A stretch of DNA of 64,000 bases. Origin: Enterovibrio gelatinilyticus (lineage in GTDB: Bacteria; Pseudomonadota; Gammaproteobacteria; Enterobacterales; Vibrionaceae). Location of the stretch: positions 22,018 to 86,017 of the forward strand of contig NZ_JAJUBC010000023.1 in the NCBI RefSeq assembly GCF_028683095.1, given 5' to 3'. The notes beneath the pieces were generated by a model. The model searched no databases. It had not been told where the DNA came from and saw only the letters and a list, made by a program, of their open reading frames with translations. Positions 45,252-54,848 of the stretch are shown piece after piece. The translations under genes and the position numbers were made by a program. How positions within the stretch are numbered: the stretch's first letter is position 1; the number at the start of each line of letters is the position of its first letter.

Positions 45252-45709
45252 TGATCTTCCCTCTCTTCTCGTCCTGTCTGCTTTTGCTTGTTTCAGCGTG
45301 GTGGTTTACGCGTAGTGGTTTACACATGGTTTCTTAACCAACACCTTCCCTATCACTAAAACGATTACATACTTATCATACCCGTCCGTCTCCCACTCGA
45401 ATCCATTGTTCAACGCGGATCACATATAGAACTTAAATCTGTGGCTTAAATGCTTAGGAATGGAAGTCTTACGGACTTCTTACAGTGCTAAATTGACCCT
45501 GCATGTGCTTTGTTCTGCGAAAGTGTTAATTTGAAGACCGTGGTGGCTTGCTCTCCGCTTTCACACCCACAGTCATTAACGAGTGCGCAACACACATCTC
45601 CCCTTCTGATAGCGTATTTATTCTGACGCATCATTGCGAGCCACATCAATAGATTGATCAAAATCATAAATCTCTTCAAAGGGCGGATTTCTACCTTTTT
45701 TGGGGAGAT
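45252..45709. other. promoter region of the TPR-rdh operon
   Basis: No convincing gene in 450 bp (a 63-codon minus frame was rejected). An FNR-like box lies at 45654-45667. Confidence 0.5.
45654..45667 (+). promoter_or_regulatory. FNR-like binding site
   Basis: TTGATCAAAATCAT matches TTGAT-N4-ATCAA at nine of ten defined positions, about 50-110 bp before the first possible starts of the TPR gene. It would fit oxygen-responsive activation of the downstream reductase operon. Confidence 0.5.
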
Positions 45710-45775
45710 TTGTACCTTTTGACCACTTTATTAATAAAGGAAATTGAGCACGAATTTACAGTGTGGATTTCCTCA

Positions 45776-46885
45776 ATGATCAGCAACAAATGGCTAGAAC
45801 TCTATCAATACATTCAAAAGCACATTGAAATGCTCCCTGCGGAGAGCGATATCGTTGAGTTGCTGAATGATAGAGTGATGTTCCTCAGCGCACAGTTCGT
45901 CAATGACGTGTCAGCGAAAAATAAGAATCAACAAGATTGGCTTGAGCACGAAGCGTTTACGCTTGTGATGAGCAACGTTGTTCAACAACTGTCTTTGACG
46001 AAACCTCTCATCACCTTTTTGTTTGAAACCCTGATGGCTGCGCAACTTTGTCAGCTTGCAATGGTTACCATCAATGCGCACAAATCCCTGCTTACTGATG
46101 ATGACTATACGTGCAAATGCGCCTTGGCTTATCAACAGCTCGGTGAGTACGACTTGGCCAAAACTGCCTTTGAAGAATCCCTTTCTTTGAACGCTGAGAA
46201 TGCCATGACCCTTTGTCATCTTGGCTTTAATTACCTGTTCCAAGGACAAACTCAGGAAGCCATTCATTACTTTGAGCAAAGCACGAAAATCGCGCCTGAT
46301 TTCGTTGGTGGTTACCAAAACCTTGCAGGTGTCTATTACCAAAATGGTGACTTTGCCTTAGCCGCGCAAAATGCCGAACTGGCGTTCAGCAAAGATACCT
46401 CGCTCGTTTCTACCTATATCACGGCCATCAGCAGTTACATCGCATTGGGTGAAAAAGCGAAGGCCGATGAATGGGTGAATGCGGCGTTTGAACATAACGT
46501 TTCGTCCATCGAGTTAGTCAGATTGGCGGGTATCGCCGCGCATCAAAGTGGTCGTTTGGAAGAAGCTTTAGAAGCACTGAATCACTATTTGGCACATAAG
46601 CCAGAAAGCTTTGATGTGTTGAACATTCGTGCACATGTAAAAGCGGACCTTAAGCTCTATGCCCAATTAGAAGAAGACATTGTTCAGCTTCGCGTCTTCG
46701 AACCGAACGATGAGTGGTCACTGGAGCAGTTGTTCTTGTGTTACTTCCACACCGAACGATGGAACGAGGCGCAGGCAGTCATGGTGCAACTCAACCGTCT
46801 TGCACCCCGTTACAAAATTACTTACCGCGATGAACTCAACACGATCAAGAAAAAGCTGAGCATCGACGTTCTCGAATTATCCTAA
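45776..46885 (+). CDS. TPR-repeat protein upstream of rdhA
   Basis: About 370 residues with several tetratricopeptide repeats (LAYQQLGEYDLAKTAFEESL, GFNYLFQGQTQEAIHYFEQS, GVYYQNGDFALAAQNAELAF and GRLEEALEALNHYLAHK). It has no signal peptide or membrane segment, so it is cytosolic and probably a protein-protein adaptor or chaperone. It ends 15 bp before rdhA on the same strand, so it may help fold or escort the Tat-exported RdhA before export. The start is uncertain: ATG at 45776, GTG at 45761 and TTG at 45710 are all in frame. Function inferred from context. Confidence 0.75.
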   Translation: MISNKWLELYQYIQKHIEMLPAESDIVELLNDRVMFLSAQFVNDVSAKNKNQQDWLEHEAFTLVMSNVVQQLSLTKPLITFLFETLMAAQLCQLAMVTINAHKSLLTDDDYTCKCALAYQQLGEYDLAKTAFEESLSLNAENAMTLCHLGFNYLFQGQTQEAIHYFEQSTKIAPDFVGGYQNLAGVYYQNGDFALAAQNAELAFSKDTSLVSTYITAISSYIALGEKAKADEWVNAAFEHNVSSIELVRLAGIAAHQSGRLEEALEALNHYLAHKPESFDVLNIRAHVKADLKLYAQLEEDIVQLRVFEPNDEWSLEQLFLCYFHTERWNEAQAVMVQLNRLAPRYKITYRDELNTIKKKLSIDVLELS

Positions 46886-46900
46886 CTATCTGGAGCAAAT

Positions 46901-48415
46901 GTGAATACGCAAAATCATGACGGCGTTAAGAGCAATTCACGCCGTGATTTTCTGAAGCTGGGCGGTGTTGCCGCAGCAACCGTTACGGTTGGTGCAGCGG
47001 CGGGTGCCGGCTTCGTTTTGGGTCGCGACCCTGATGCGAACGTGGGCTGGGGCCGTACTGAGTCTGGTCACGACATGTTCTTCAACCGTGAACCGTTTCG
47101 TGTAGATGTTGCACCAACCATGGAAGTGGCGGGCAAATTGGAACGCCCAGAGTGGAGTGATTTCCTTTTCCACCGTACCCGTGTGTTTGCTGCTGAAATG
47201 AAAAAAGGCTGGGTGCCAACCAATGATTGGCGCGATATTCCCGACGCGCGAGTGCGTGACTACTACTCACGTTACCCAGAGCGTTGGGCTGACATGCGCC
47301 AATCGTTTGAAGAAAAAGCAGAGCACACCGCGAATTTTGAAAGCCACCGTTCCCGCTTTGCACTTGGCTGGGCGTATTCCGCAGCATACATGCGCGGCAA
47401 CATGAGCAACTTCCCGCCTAGGCCAGAAGGTCACCCAGACGTGGTGGATTTCCAGTGGGTTAAACGTGCTAAACAAGAATTTAAATCGCCAGCGCATGCC
47501 TCTGAACTCATCAAGAAGATGGCGTTTAAATTCGGCATGAGTATTGTTGGCATCACCAAGATGGACCCGAACTTTGTGTTTAAAAACACCATGCGCGGTA
47601 TGCCTGATTGGGATGAAAGCATTCCTAAGCACTGGAAGAATGTCATCATTTTCGGTACCCCAATGAACTGGGATCCAATGTATGCCGCGATCGGTTACTC
47701 CACCTCTTACGATGGTTACTTCCGTGCGAAAAATGCCTCTGGTCTGATGGCAGCTTACCTTGGTGAGCTAGGTTATGCGGCTCGCCCGCAATGGCCAGGT
47801 TCTGATTACGAAATCGTTGTTCCACCACTGGCTATTAAAGCGGGTATGGGTGAAGCGGCGCGTAACGGTATTCTTCTGACACCAGAGCTGGGTCCAAACA
47901 TTCGTTTAGCGGCGGTGATCACTGAGCTGGATCTGGAAGCAGACAAGCCAATCGACACCAAAGTTAAGCACTTCTGTGAAGAATGTAAGATCTGTGCGGA
48001 CTCTTGCCCGAGCGAATCTATCAGCAAGGCCGACAAACCTGATGCAGTGGTTCGTGGCTACCGTAAATTCGAATTTAACCAAGACAGTTGCTGGACTATG
48101 TGGCGTCAAGGCCCGACGGAAACCGCAATGGGTTGTCGTGTGTGTATTGCGGTTTGCCCTTACACCCGTAAGAACAACTGGATCCACGCACTGGTGAAAG
48201 AAGCGGATCCGCGTGACCCAACGGGTATGACACGTAAAACACTGCTCGCGATGCAGCATAACTTCTTCTACTACCCAGAAGCCGAAGCGTATCACGGTGA
48301 TTGGAATGGCGGTCGCTTTGCTGGTTATCACCAACCGCCAGAGTGGATGCGCAGCGAGAACTACCTCAAGGTCGAGAAAACTTGGGAATACGACGGCAAC
48401 TGGGAGGGTTTCTAA
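46901..48415 (+). CDS. rdhA: reductive dehalogenase catalytic subunit (RdhA-like)
   Basis: A 504-residue cobalamin/Fe-S enzyme predicted to be exported by the Tat system (SRRDFLK at residues 13-19, then a hydrophobic stretch). It carries two [4Fe-4S] sites: C359, C362, C365 and C369 (CxxCxxCxxxCP), and C397, C412, C415, C419, where the spacing before the last three matches RdhA. The central part (~190-350) is the corrinoid-binding nitroreductase-like fold, as in PceA. Typical substrates are organohalides, with electrons from a membrane donor. GTG is the start, with a GGAG 7 bases upstream. A cobalamin-dependent epoxyqueuosine reductase is excluded by the Tat signal and partners. Which halogenated compound is used is unknown. 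Confidence 0.88.
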   Translation: MNTQNHDGVKSNSRRDFLKLGGVAAATVTVGAAAGAGFVLGRDPDANVGWGRTESGHDMFFNREPFRVDVAPTMEVAGKLERPEWSDFLFHRTRVFAAEMKKGWVPTNDWRDIPDARVRDYYSRYPERWADMRQSFEEKAEHTANFESHRSRFALGWAYSAAYMRGNMSNFPPRPEGHPDVVDFQWVKRAKQEFKSPAHASELIKKMAFKFGMSIVGITKMDPNFVFKNTMRGMPDWDESIPKHWKNVIIFGTPMNWDPMYAAIGYSTSYDGYFRAKNASGLMAAYLGELGYAARPQWPGSDYEIVVPPLAIKAGMGEAARNGILLTPELGPNIRLAAVITELDLEADKPIDTKVKHFCEECKICADSCPSESISKADKPDAVVRGYRKFEFNQDSCWTMWRQGPTETAMGCRVCIAVCPYTRKNNWIHALVKEADPRDPTGMTRKTLLAMQHNFFYYPEAEAYHGDWNGGRFAGYHQPPEWMRSENYLKVEKTWEYDGNWEGF

Positions 48416-48726
48416 TGTTTCCACAATCTACAGTACTGGACCCTCTGTTCTGGATGGCATTCGGTGCGCTTCAAGTGCTGGTGTTTGCTGGTGCGAATCA
48501 ATGGGCTAAACAGTTCGACCTAGGCATGAACTGGTGGAAGTGGGGCTTGGTCGGCGGCTGGTGGGCATCCATTGTCCTGACCGTTGCAGGTGCCTTTACG
48601 CTACTGGGCGAAAACGAAGGCCTTGCTGGTTGGTACTTCCTTGGATTTGCTGGCACTGCGCTGATCATTGCAGGTGCCGTGATCTTGCGTCTGTTGTTTG
48701 CATTGAAACCAAAAGCAACGCTGTAA
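48415..48726 (+). CDS. rdhB: RdhB-like membrane anchor of reductive dehalogenase
   Basis: A 103-residue protein of three predicted spans (about 10-28, 40-60 and 75-95) rich in Trp, Gly and Phe. Its ATG overlaps the rdhA stop (TAATG), a layout typical of the small RdhB subunit that anchors RdhA to the outer face of the cytoplasmic membrane. Sequence similarity to known RdhB is low as usual for this family, so the call rests on position, size and topology. Confidence 0.75.
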   Translation: MFPQSTVLDPLFWMAFGALQVLVFAGANQWAKQFDLGMNWWKWGLVGGWWASIVLTVAGAFTLLGENEGLAGWYFLGFAGTALIIAGAVILRLLFALKPKATL

Positions 48727-48745
48727 CAGCGTGATTGTCTAACCC

Positions 48746-48789
48746 ATACCCAAACAACCAGACTCTTAAACTTTCAGGGTGTTTGGGTA
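48746..48789. repeat. intergenic palindromic repeat inside the rdh operon
   Basis: ATACCCAAACAACCAGAC and ..GGGTGTTTGGGTAG arms, in the 129-bp gap between rdhB and rdhC. It forms a stem in the mRNA and may affect differential expression of the two sides. Confidence 0.7.
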
Positions 48790-48855
48790 GCCAAATAGTA
48801 GGAACAGATCTTGGGCGTGTTCGATGAACTCGACAGCCTAAGATCTGCTTAGATC

Positions 48856-50076
48856 ATGACGAATAAGAAACCCGCTAATCGAAATAAGAACCTTGAGAAG
48901 ATATTGAGCGTCGCTTCCGTGATTGTTCTGATCTTGGCTTGGTTTCTGGGTGGGCTGCGCACCAACAATTCGCAGACACAATTTTTTGAAAGTATCACAA
49001 ACAGCGGAGAGCAAATCGTACAGGTTAGCCCTCAGCTGTATAAAATCGTGCCACTCGGCGACAACGCCGATAAGTTGGACGCGCTTAAATGGATAAGCTT
49101 CGGCTCGGGCATTGGCTATGGTGGCTCGCTCACTATTGGTGGTGTGTTTATGCCCGATGGTGAAGTGCAAACTATCTCGCTACTTTCTTCCAAAGAAACC
49201 TCGTCTTACTTTGAAAAAGTGGTCGATGAGAAACTGCCAGAAGCCTTGCTGGAACAAAACATTCGAACAGCCTTGTACGTAGACGGTGTGTCGGGTGCAA
49301 CTCTGACATCAGATGCTTATTCCGCTGCGCTGAATCAAGCTGCTGACCCAGTTCGACAGCAGCTATTTAGCTATCAACTGACTGAGAAAGCGTCGCCACT
49401 GTCCTATTTCAAATGGCTAGATGCAGCCGCGCTTCTGTTCTTTGTCGCCGCTGTATGGGTAAACAAAACTCGGTCACCGCATAAAGCGAAGATGAATGCA
49501 GTCTTGCTAGCGGGATCGACGTTGGTGTTCGGTTTCCACGCCGCCGCCTTGTATTCCGCCTCGACGATGGGTGGTTTGATTTTTGGCTCATGGCTGACTG
49601 GTGTCGCAAACTACACGCCGTTTATTCTGCTGGTACTGAGTATCGGCTACATCCTTTACTATAACCGCAATGTTTACTGCCAAAGTCTATGTCCTTTTGG
49701 AGCCATTCAGCAGTGTTTGGCAAAAGTGGGCAAAGCCAAAGCATCGCCTGTGCGTCATACCTTTTTTGTTTGGATGCCACGTGTACTTCTGATTGTTACC
49801 TTGTGTATGGGCGCATATTTCCGAAACCCTGCCGGTTTTGTGTATGAACCCTTTGGCATTGCTTTTGGCATGATTGGCGGCATGTACCTATTCGTATTGA
49901 CGGTCATGATTTTATTAACCTCGTTGATCGTGCGTCGTCCATGGTGTCAGAGCTTGTGCCCAATTAACGCGATGACAGATTTCATTGTGTTCAATAAAAA
50001 CTGGTTTAAGCAGACGCAAAACAAAGCGAAGAAAAAGAACCGTCAACCGCGTGTGGGCAAGGAAGGGACAGAATGA
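48856..50076 (+). CDS. rdhC: RdhC/NosR-like membrane flavo-iron-sulfur protein
   Basis: A 406-residue membrane protein: one N-terminal span (15-33), a periplasmic FMN-binding domain with the flavinylation motif DGVSGATLT (Thr149 would carry FMN attached by ApbE), then about five spans with two cytosol-facing Cys motifs, CQSLCP at 275-280 and 364-369 region (C364, C368). This is the RdhC/NosR/NirI architecture, which passes electrons from menaquinol or another donor to the periplasm. It lacks the extra ferredoxin-like clusters of full NosR. It sits 3' of rdhAB and overlaps the next gene by 4 bases. Likely electron donor to RdhA. Confidence 0.85.
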   Translation: MTNKKPANRNKNLEKILSVASVIVLILAWFLGGLRTNNSQTQFFESITNSGEQIVQVSPQLYKIVPLGDNADKLDALKWISFGSGIGYGGSLTIGGVFMPDGEVQTISLLSSKETSSYFEKVVDEKLPEALLEQNIRTALYVDGVSGATLTSDAYSAALNQAADPVRQQLFSYQLTEKASPLSYFKWLDAAALLFFVAAVWVNKTRSPHKAKMNAVLLAGSTLVFGFHAAALYSASTMGGLIFGSWLTGVANYTPFILLVLSIGYILYYNRNVYCQSLCPFGAIQQCLAKVGKAKASPVRHTFFVWMPRVLLIVTLCMGAYFRNPAGFVYEPFGIAFGMIGGMYLFVLTVMILLTSLIVRRPWCQSLCPINAMTDFIVFNKNWFKQTQNKAKKKNRQPRVGKEGTE

Positions 50077-50291
50077 GACAGAAACTTTCGTTTGTTTTCT
50101 TTTGTGCGGCGACAGTGCTGATATTGCTGCAATTGATGTCTAACGTCATGGAACTGAGCGAGGAACAAAGTGAAAATCGCCTCATTCACACGGTGAGCCG
50201 CCAAATTGAAGTGAAAGCAGTAGATGTGGTTGAAAAGCCGGAAGTGGACTTCAAACAAATGGCGCAGGATATGCAGGAAGAAATGTACTGA
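50073..50291 (+). CDS. small single-span protein of the rdh operon
   Basis: A 72-residue protein with one hydrophobic span (about 5-25) and a charged helical tail rich in Glu, Val and Lys. The start overlaps the rdhC stop by 4 bases, so it is translated with the operon. No known family is recognised. It may be an accessory subunit that stabilises the RdhC complex, judging only from position. Confidence 0.7.
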   Translation: MRQKLSFVFFCAATVLILLQLMSNVMELSEEQSENRLIHTVSRQIEVKAVDVVEKPEVDFKQMAQDMQEEMY

Positions 50292-50335
50292 TTATCTCTG
50301 CATGAGTGACACCGAAAAACAACAATAAATATATC

Positions 50336-50363
50336 GGCACTTGGGATTACCTAAGTGCCTTTT
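50336..50363 (+). terminator. rho-independent terminator of rdh operon
   Basis: 10-bp stem GGCACTTGGG / CCTAAGTGCC (one G-T pair) with loop ATTA and TTTTG tail. It ends the TPR-rdhABC operon. An in-frame GTG at 50355 lies within it, so the next gene must start later. Confidence 0.85.
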
Positions 50364-50372
50364 GAGCTTTGC

Positions 50373-51248
50373 ATGGTCGAAAAGAATATCCCCGTTGAAC
50401 GCATGCGTTCAGAAGTCTCGTTGGTGAACCCAAACGGTTTCCGCATCTCTGAATTGTATGCCACAAGAGGCGTGGAAGATGTTTCCAGACCTCACCGTCT
50501 GAATTTCAGCGCCTTGGTTTACGTGACCGAAGGTGAAGGAGTTCACTACGTTGATCACCAAATGTATGTGCTGAAACCGGGCACATTGATCACGATTGGA
50601 CGAAATCAAATCCATGGCTTCGCACAATCGCGCACCGTTAATGGCTTCGTGATCCCCTTTAATTGTTCCTATCTATCCAATGGGCCGGATGATCCGCATG
50701 TCGATCTGATGCTGGATGCGATTACACACATCAACCGTATTCCCAATGTCGGAGAAAATGTCGATACACTCATTAAGCTCCTTGCTGAAGAGTTTGAGTC
50801 GACATCTGAATTTAAAGCTGAGGTCATTCGTGGCTTGCTAAGAGCAGTATTGCTTAAATGTGTCGTGCCAGAATATTTAGCGATGCAAAGTTTGCCAATG
50901 ACGACCAACACGCATACGGATTTTATTCGTCTAAAACAGTATATCGAAGCAAACTTTGCAGAAAGGCCGTCGACCACTGACATCGCCCTTGTGTTAGGAA
51001 AAAGCGTTAAACAACTGGATAAACTTGCCCGTTCAAACACAGGCGACAGCGTGAAAGACTTGGTGGACGATCGCGTGCTGGTGGAAGTGAAGCGTTTACT
51101 GGCGTTTAGCCAATATTCCATCGCTGATATTGCAGCAAAGTTGGGCTTCAATGAAGCCACCAACATGACGAAGTTCTTCAAACGGCACACGGAAATCAGC
51201 CCTAAAGACTTTAGGCAGCTATGTCGTATGGGGCTGTGTAATAGGTAG
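50373..51248 (+). CDS. AraC-family regulator next to rdh operon
   Basis: A 291-residue regulator with a cupin-type N-terminal domain (~30-85, SALVYVTEGEGVHYVDHQMYVLKPG) and C-terminal HTH pair (~200-285, RPSTTDIALVLGKSVKQLDKLA, SIADIAAKLGFNEATNMTKFF). It follows the rdh operon terminator on the same strand and has its own start at ATG 50373. It may regulate the reductase operon in response to its substrate; no operator was identified. Confidence 0.83.
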   Translation: MVEKNIPVERMRSEVSLVNPNGFRISELYATRGVEDVSRPHRLNFSALVYVTEGEGVHYVDHQMYVLKPGTLITIGRNQIHGFAQSRTVNGFVIPFNCSYLSNGPDDPHVDLMLDAITHINRIPNVGENVDTLIKLLAEEFESTSEFKAEVIRGLLRAVLLKCVVPEYLAMQSLPMTTNTHTDFIRLKQYIEANFAERPSTTDIALVLGKSVKQLDKLARSNTGDSVKDLVDDRVLVEVKRLLAFSQYSIADIAAKLGFNEATNMTKFFKRHTEISPKDFRQLCRMGLCNR

Positions 51249-51351
51249 ATACACCGGTTCGCAGGTTCGCGTTACTTACCGCATATCAATCTTGAATAGA
51301 GAACGAAAAGAACAAGGGTACTCCATAAAATTCGTTACCCTTGCCTAGGCG

Positions 51352-53352
51352 CTATTGCTCGACTCTAAACATCTGAACCTTGTTGTCTAAATCGTTCATT
51401 TTCTGACTATAGTGTCCAAGCTTATTCTGAATAATCGCTGACCCTTCACGGGATTTCATTGCAATAGCAACCAATTGTTCCAGCTCAGTTGACACACTCA
51501 ATACCGTCAGCGCCTGCTGTCTTGCTGCCTCTGTGATGCTGGCATTTTTTTCAGCCATTTCACTGATGTTGGTGCCTAACGTTTGCAAAGAGTCTTTCGC
51601 ACCTTCAACAGACTGCTGAGTTTGATAGCTTACGTCTCGACTCTGCTGCATATTCGAAAATGAAGCTTCTGTGTTGTTTCGAATTTCATCAAGCATTGTC
51701 GCAATTTGCTCGGTTGATACCTTACTTCGCTGTGCCAACGTTCTCACTTCATCAGCAACAACCGCGAAGCCTCGACCCAAGTCGCCCGCTCGTGCCGCTT
51801 CGATTGCCGCATTAAGTGCCAATAAATTGGTTTGCTCCGAGATTCCATTAATACTTTCAAGAATCTCCTTCACATTCATCGTCTGCTGTTCGAGCTCTTG
51901 CATCATCAGGAACGTCGTATCAATACTGCCAATGAGTTTTGCCATCGTAGCAACAGATTGCTCACCATTTGACACCGCTTCTCCCGTTACATCCTGAGCA
52001 GAATGGGTCGTCTCTTCTACATCAACGGCAAATCTAGCAACTTCATCACTACTCTGTGACATTTCTACCATTGCTGCCGCGAGGCTGTCACAACGTGACG
52101 AAGTATCGTGACTCGATTGAACATCTTCTTTGGTAAGCTTCATCACCTCCTCAAGCGTGGCATGTGATTCTTTTGAAATCTCAGTGACCGACGTTAATAT
52201 GACGCGAATACTCGAAACAAAGGTATCAAAGTGTTTCTCGATATCGCCAAACTCGTCGTCAAACCCGCTGTAAATTTCTTGCGAGATATCTTTGGTGCTT
52301 GCCATGTCTTCCATGTGTCGGCCCAATGAGTGAACACGACGATTGATATCTTTTACCGTAAAAATCGAAAGTAAGAGCAATGGAGCAAAAACCGCACCTA
52401 CCATTACCATTGAAATCACGCTCATCATTTCTACGCGCCCAGTTGCCTCTCGCACGTAGTTCATCATGTTTTCAATAACCTGATTTTTTAGCTTATTGAC
52501 GGCCACAATGCGTTTCGTCGCCATTGGAAACCATTCTTTCGCAGTAGGTCCGCTGATCTTATCTAAATTCTCACGCTGACTTAGAAATTGAGATTCAATC
52601 GTTGATAGTTCATTCCACAAAGGCGCATTTTCTAGTTGCGTAAATGCCGATAACAACTCCCCGCTTAGAACGGTACTCGTACTGTGCGCCTCATAGTTAA
52701 AATCGCTAATGTAACTCTCAATATTGGCGTACATTCTTAGGTCAGTGCTTCCGCGTGCAAAAACACCATTTAACGCCCCTCGAGATTGACCGGCCTTCTC
52801 TTTCATTTTGATCAACGAAAGAAGCCCAAGCAGTTGTTGTGAAATGATAGGGTCTGAAGATTGGGCGATGATGGCTGAAGCACCTAAAATTGCGTAGCGA
52901 TTTAGTGTCGAATAATAGTTAAATGGTGAATCGACAATTTCTAAGCGATCAACTTGCGAGCGAATAGATTGTGTCTGTCTAAATTGCGTATTCAAATCGC
53001 TCGAAATGGTATTCCAAATTGCAGCATCAATATATTCGGGCGAGAAACTCAGTAAACCCATTTGTGCCGCATCGGCTTTAGGTCGATGATTTACTAATTT
53101 CTGAACTTGTTCTGCTTCTCCGTTTGACCCAATAACACCCGCCGTTAAACCGCGTTCGACAGCAAAGTTATGTGCCACATTGTCTAGAAGATTAAACAGC
53201 TCTACGACTTCAGCATTCTTGTGGTAATCGTCCACTGCAGCGCGAGAGTTCACAACCTCTCTTAGGCCAAGCAAAACCAGTAAAAAGAGAGGGATACCCG
53301 ATATTATGATCAGCTTTTTGCTTAAGCGAATTGAACTTAGAAAGTGCAACAT
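51352..53352 (-). CDS. methyl-accepting chemotaxis protein with NIT sensor
   Basis: A 666-residue receptor: first span at ~13-32, periplasmic nitrate/nitrite-sensing NIT domain (~45-290, including [12 protein letters not shown]), second span (~313-337), HAMP, and a cytosolic signalling tip [34 protein letters not shown] near residue 520. It should bind nitrate/nitrite or a similar ligand and feed the CheA/CheY system. No methyltransferase is near, as usual. A hairpin lies at its 3' end. Family and domain calls are solid; the ligand is inferred from the NIT domain. Confidence 0.92.
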   Translation of the reverse strand: MLHFLSSIRLSKKLIIISGIPLFLLVLLGLREVVNSRAAVDDYHKNAEVVELFNLLDNVAHNFAVERGLTAGVIGSNGEAEQVQKLVNHRPKADAAQMGLLSFSPEYIDAAIWNTISSDLNTQFRQTQSIRSQVDRLEIVDSPFNYYSTLNRYAILGASAIIAQSSDPIISQQLLGLLSLIKMKEKAGQSRGALNGVFARGSTDLRMYANIESYISDFNYEAHSTSTVLSGELLSAFTQLENAPLWNELSTIESQFLSQRENLDKISGPTAKEWFPMATKRIVAVNKLKNQVIENMMNYVREATGRVEMMSVISMVMVGAVFAPLLLLSIFTVKDINRRVHSLGRHMEDMASTKDISQEIYSGFDDEFGDIEKHFDTFVSSIRVILTSVTEISKESHATLEEVMKLTKEDVQSSHDTSSRCDSLAAAMVEMSQSSDEVARFAVDVEETTHSAQDVTGEAVSNGEQSVATMAKLIGSIDTTFLMMQELEQQTMNVKEILESINGISEQTNLLALNAAIEAARAGDLGRGFAVVADEVRTLAQRSKVSTEQIATMLDEIRNNTEASFSNMQQSRDVSYQTQQSVEGAKDSLQTLGTNISEMAEKNASITEAARQQALTVLSVSTELEQLVAIAMKSREGSAIIQNKLGHYSQKMNDLDNKVQMFRVEQ

Positions 53353-53775
53353 AGACAGATACCTAGCGTAGTATAAGACACTATTATCCTAGTAAGAAAA
53401 TTGTCTATAACTTCATCTATTTACATGCTGAATATGGGGTCTGTGGCTACTATCTCAAATTTGCCAATAAACCAGATTACATGTCTCGAAATCAAATTAA
53501 TTCCCTTGTTTTTTGCGTGGTTATGAAACAGGCATTTCAAATGAACTTTTTGTCACAATTGTACGGAGCCATACCTTTTTGAGCGTAAGATTTGCACAAA
53601 TAAATATCTATTCGATCACACTTAACGGAGATTGAAGGGTACGGTACGCGCATCTCATTGTTTGGATAAAGGATTTGAAAGGGATTCTTTAGAAGGTGGC
53701 ACTACTCGCTACCTAGCAACGTTCGAGGACATTTCGCCGTCGGCCTTTGGTGCCAATCCAATTAAATCACAAAGA
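53353..53775. other. intergenic region
   Basis: No gene, terminator or repeat was recognised in these 420 bases. The presumed MCP promoter is at the left side. Confidence 0.45.
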
Positions 53776-54306
53776 TCAATTTGCAACTTTCTTGACGGAA
53801 TCTGCCTTGGATGACGTTGAACCCAGCGTTCGCCACGCTTCATATTCTTCGCCGTTTATCCAAGTAACGCCGATGTGTTCTTCCCAGTGCTTAAAATCCG
53901 CACTGCGATAACGCTCCACCGCGCAGCCACCCGCGCCGAATGCCATTTGGCACACGCTAAGAATGAGGTATTCACCATCATGCCGAAGCGAAGCTCCATC
54001 TCCTTTCCAAGGACTACACGATGCCAATGGTCGTGAAGGAGCGCGGAATACGTCAATTTCAGAGGCGACGCCATCGAAGGCTTGTACCCGAGTAATCGAA
54101 CATTTTCCCGCGTAAAACTCGTGATTACCGATAACCACATCAGGTTCGAGTGGTTGCCACCAAGGTATTGGCTTCGACACATCCATTTGGCGTTCGTTTT
54201 CTCGTTTATCACACCCTGTTAGCTGGCTGGTAGTCACGACCACAAAGACCGCAACTAGAAGCGGCATCAAAAAAACATATCGCGATGAAGAGGGAACGTT
54301 GCTCAT
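53776..54306 (-). CDS. lipoprotein of unknown function
   Basis: A 176-residue protein with a lipoprotein signal: a hydrophobic core ending SQLTGC, lipobox Cys at residue 32, so it is anchored to a membrane. The mature part has a C-rich pattern (GKCSITRV, ASCSPW, VCQMAFGAGGCAV) suggesting disulfides. It resembles no family that I recognise. It is a single gene next to the chemoreceptor. Confidence 0.65.
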   Translation of the reverse strand: MSNVPSSSRYVFLMPLLVAVFVVVTTSQLTGCDKRENERQMDVSKPIPWWQPLEPDVVIGNHEFYAGKCSITRVQAFDGVASEIDVFRAPSRPLASCSPWKGDGASLRHDGEYLILSVCQMAFGAGGCAVERYRSADFKHWEEHIGVTWINGEEYEAWRTLGSTSSKADSVKKVAN

Positions 54307-54848
54307 CTGCTTACTTGCCTATCTGTTTGCCTTAGCGCCGCTCTCGATTTTTTTCGTTTTTAACGAAAACAATTTTGGCGTCATCGTTCGGTTAATGTCA
54401 AAGATGATATTCACTATGCTTCTTTCTGCTTCCCTCCTTCGGCTTCCCAGCGACAACCCTCATCGGCCTCCTTAGTTATATCCATTTCCTGCAGTGTTTG
54501 TCTTGATGTTCCGCCCGCCTCTTCATTTAAGTGTTATTTACAAAACAACGAGAGCACTTCTGTTGTTGCGACAATTGCTAACGCTTCAAGTACTTCACTG
54601 TGTCGCACTGAATGAAACACTCTGTGCCAATCGCTTCACGCCGCTCTTATATATTTCACCCTCAGTAGACGCAACACTTAGGCGACACACTAACAACGTA
54701 TTGCTTTTTATAACAAAAATAGAAAAAAGAACGAGACATATAAATTCAGACTCTATTTGGCATGGTTGTTGCGAATAACACCTTCGACTCACGTCATTTG
54801 AACCCCTTAATTTTAAGGCACGTTTATTTATTGAAGGATACGTTTAAT
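54307..54848. other. intergenic region
   Basis: A 94-codon plus frame (54494-54778) has no RBS or family similarity and was left out. No repeat recognised. The right end should hold the VOC gene promoter. Confidence 0.45.

Noticed and set aside
45488..45679. 63-codon minus frame in the rdh promoter region
   Set aside because: Overlaps the FNR-like site, lacks an RBS and family similarity.
46901..48415. RdhA considered as epoxyqueuosine reductase (QueG)
   Set aside because: QueG is cytosolic, about 370 residues and has no Tat signal or RdhB/RdhC partners; this protein has 504 residues with a Tat signal.
54494..54778. 94-codon plus frame before the VOC gene
   Set aside because: Lacks RBS and any recognisable protein pattern; likely chance open frame.
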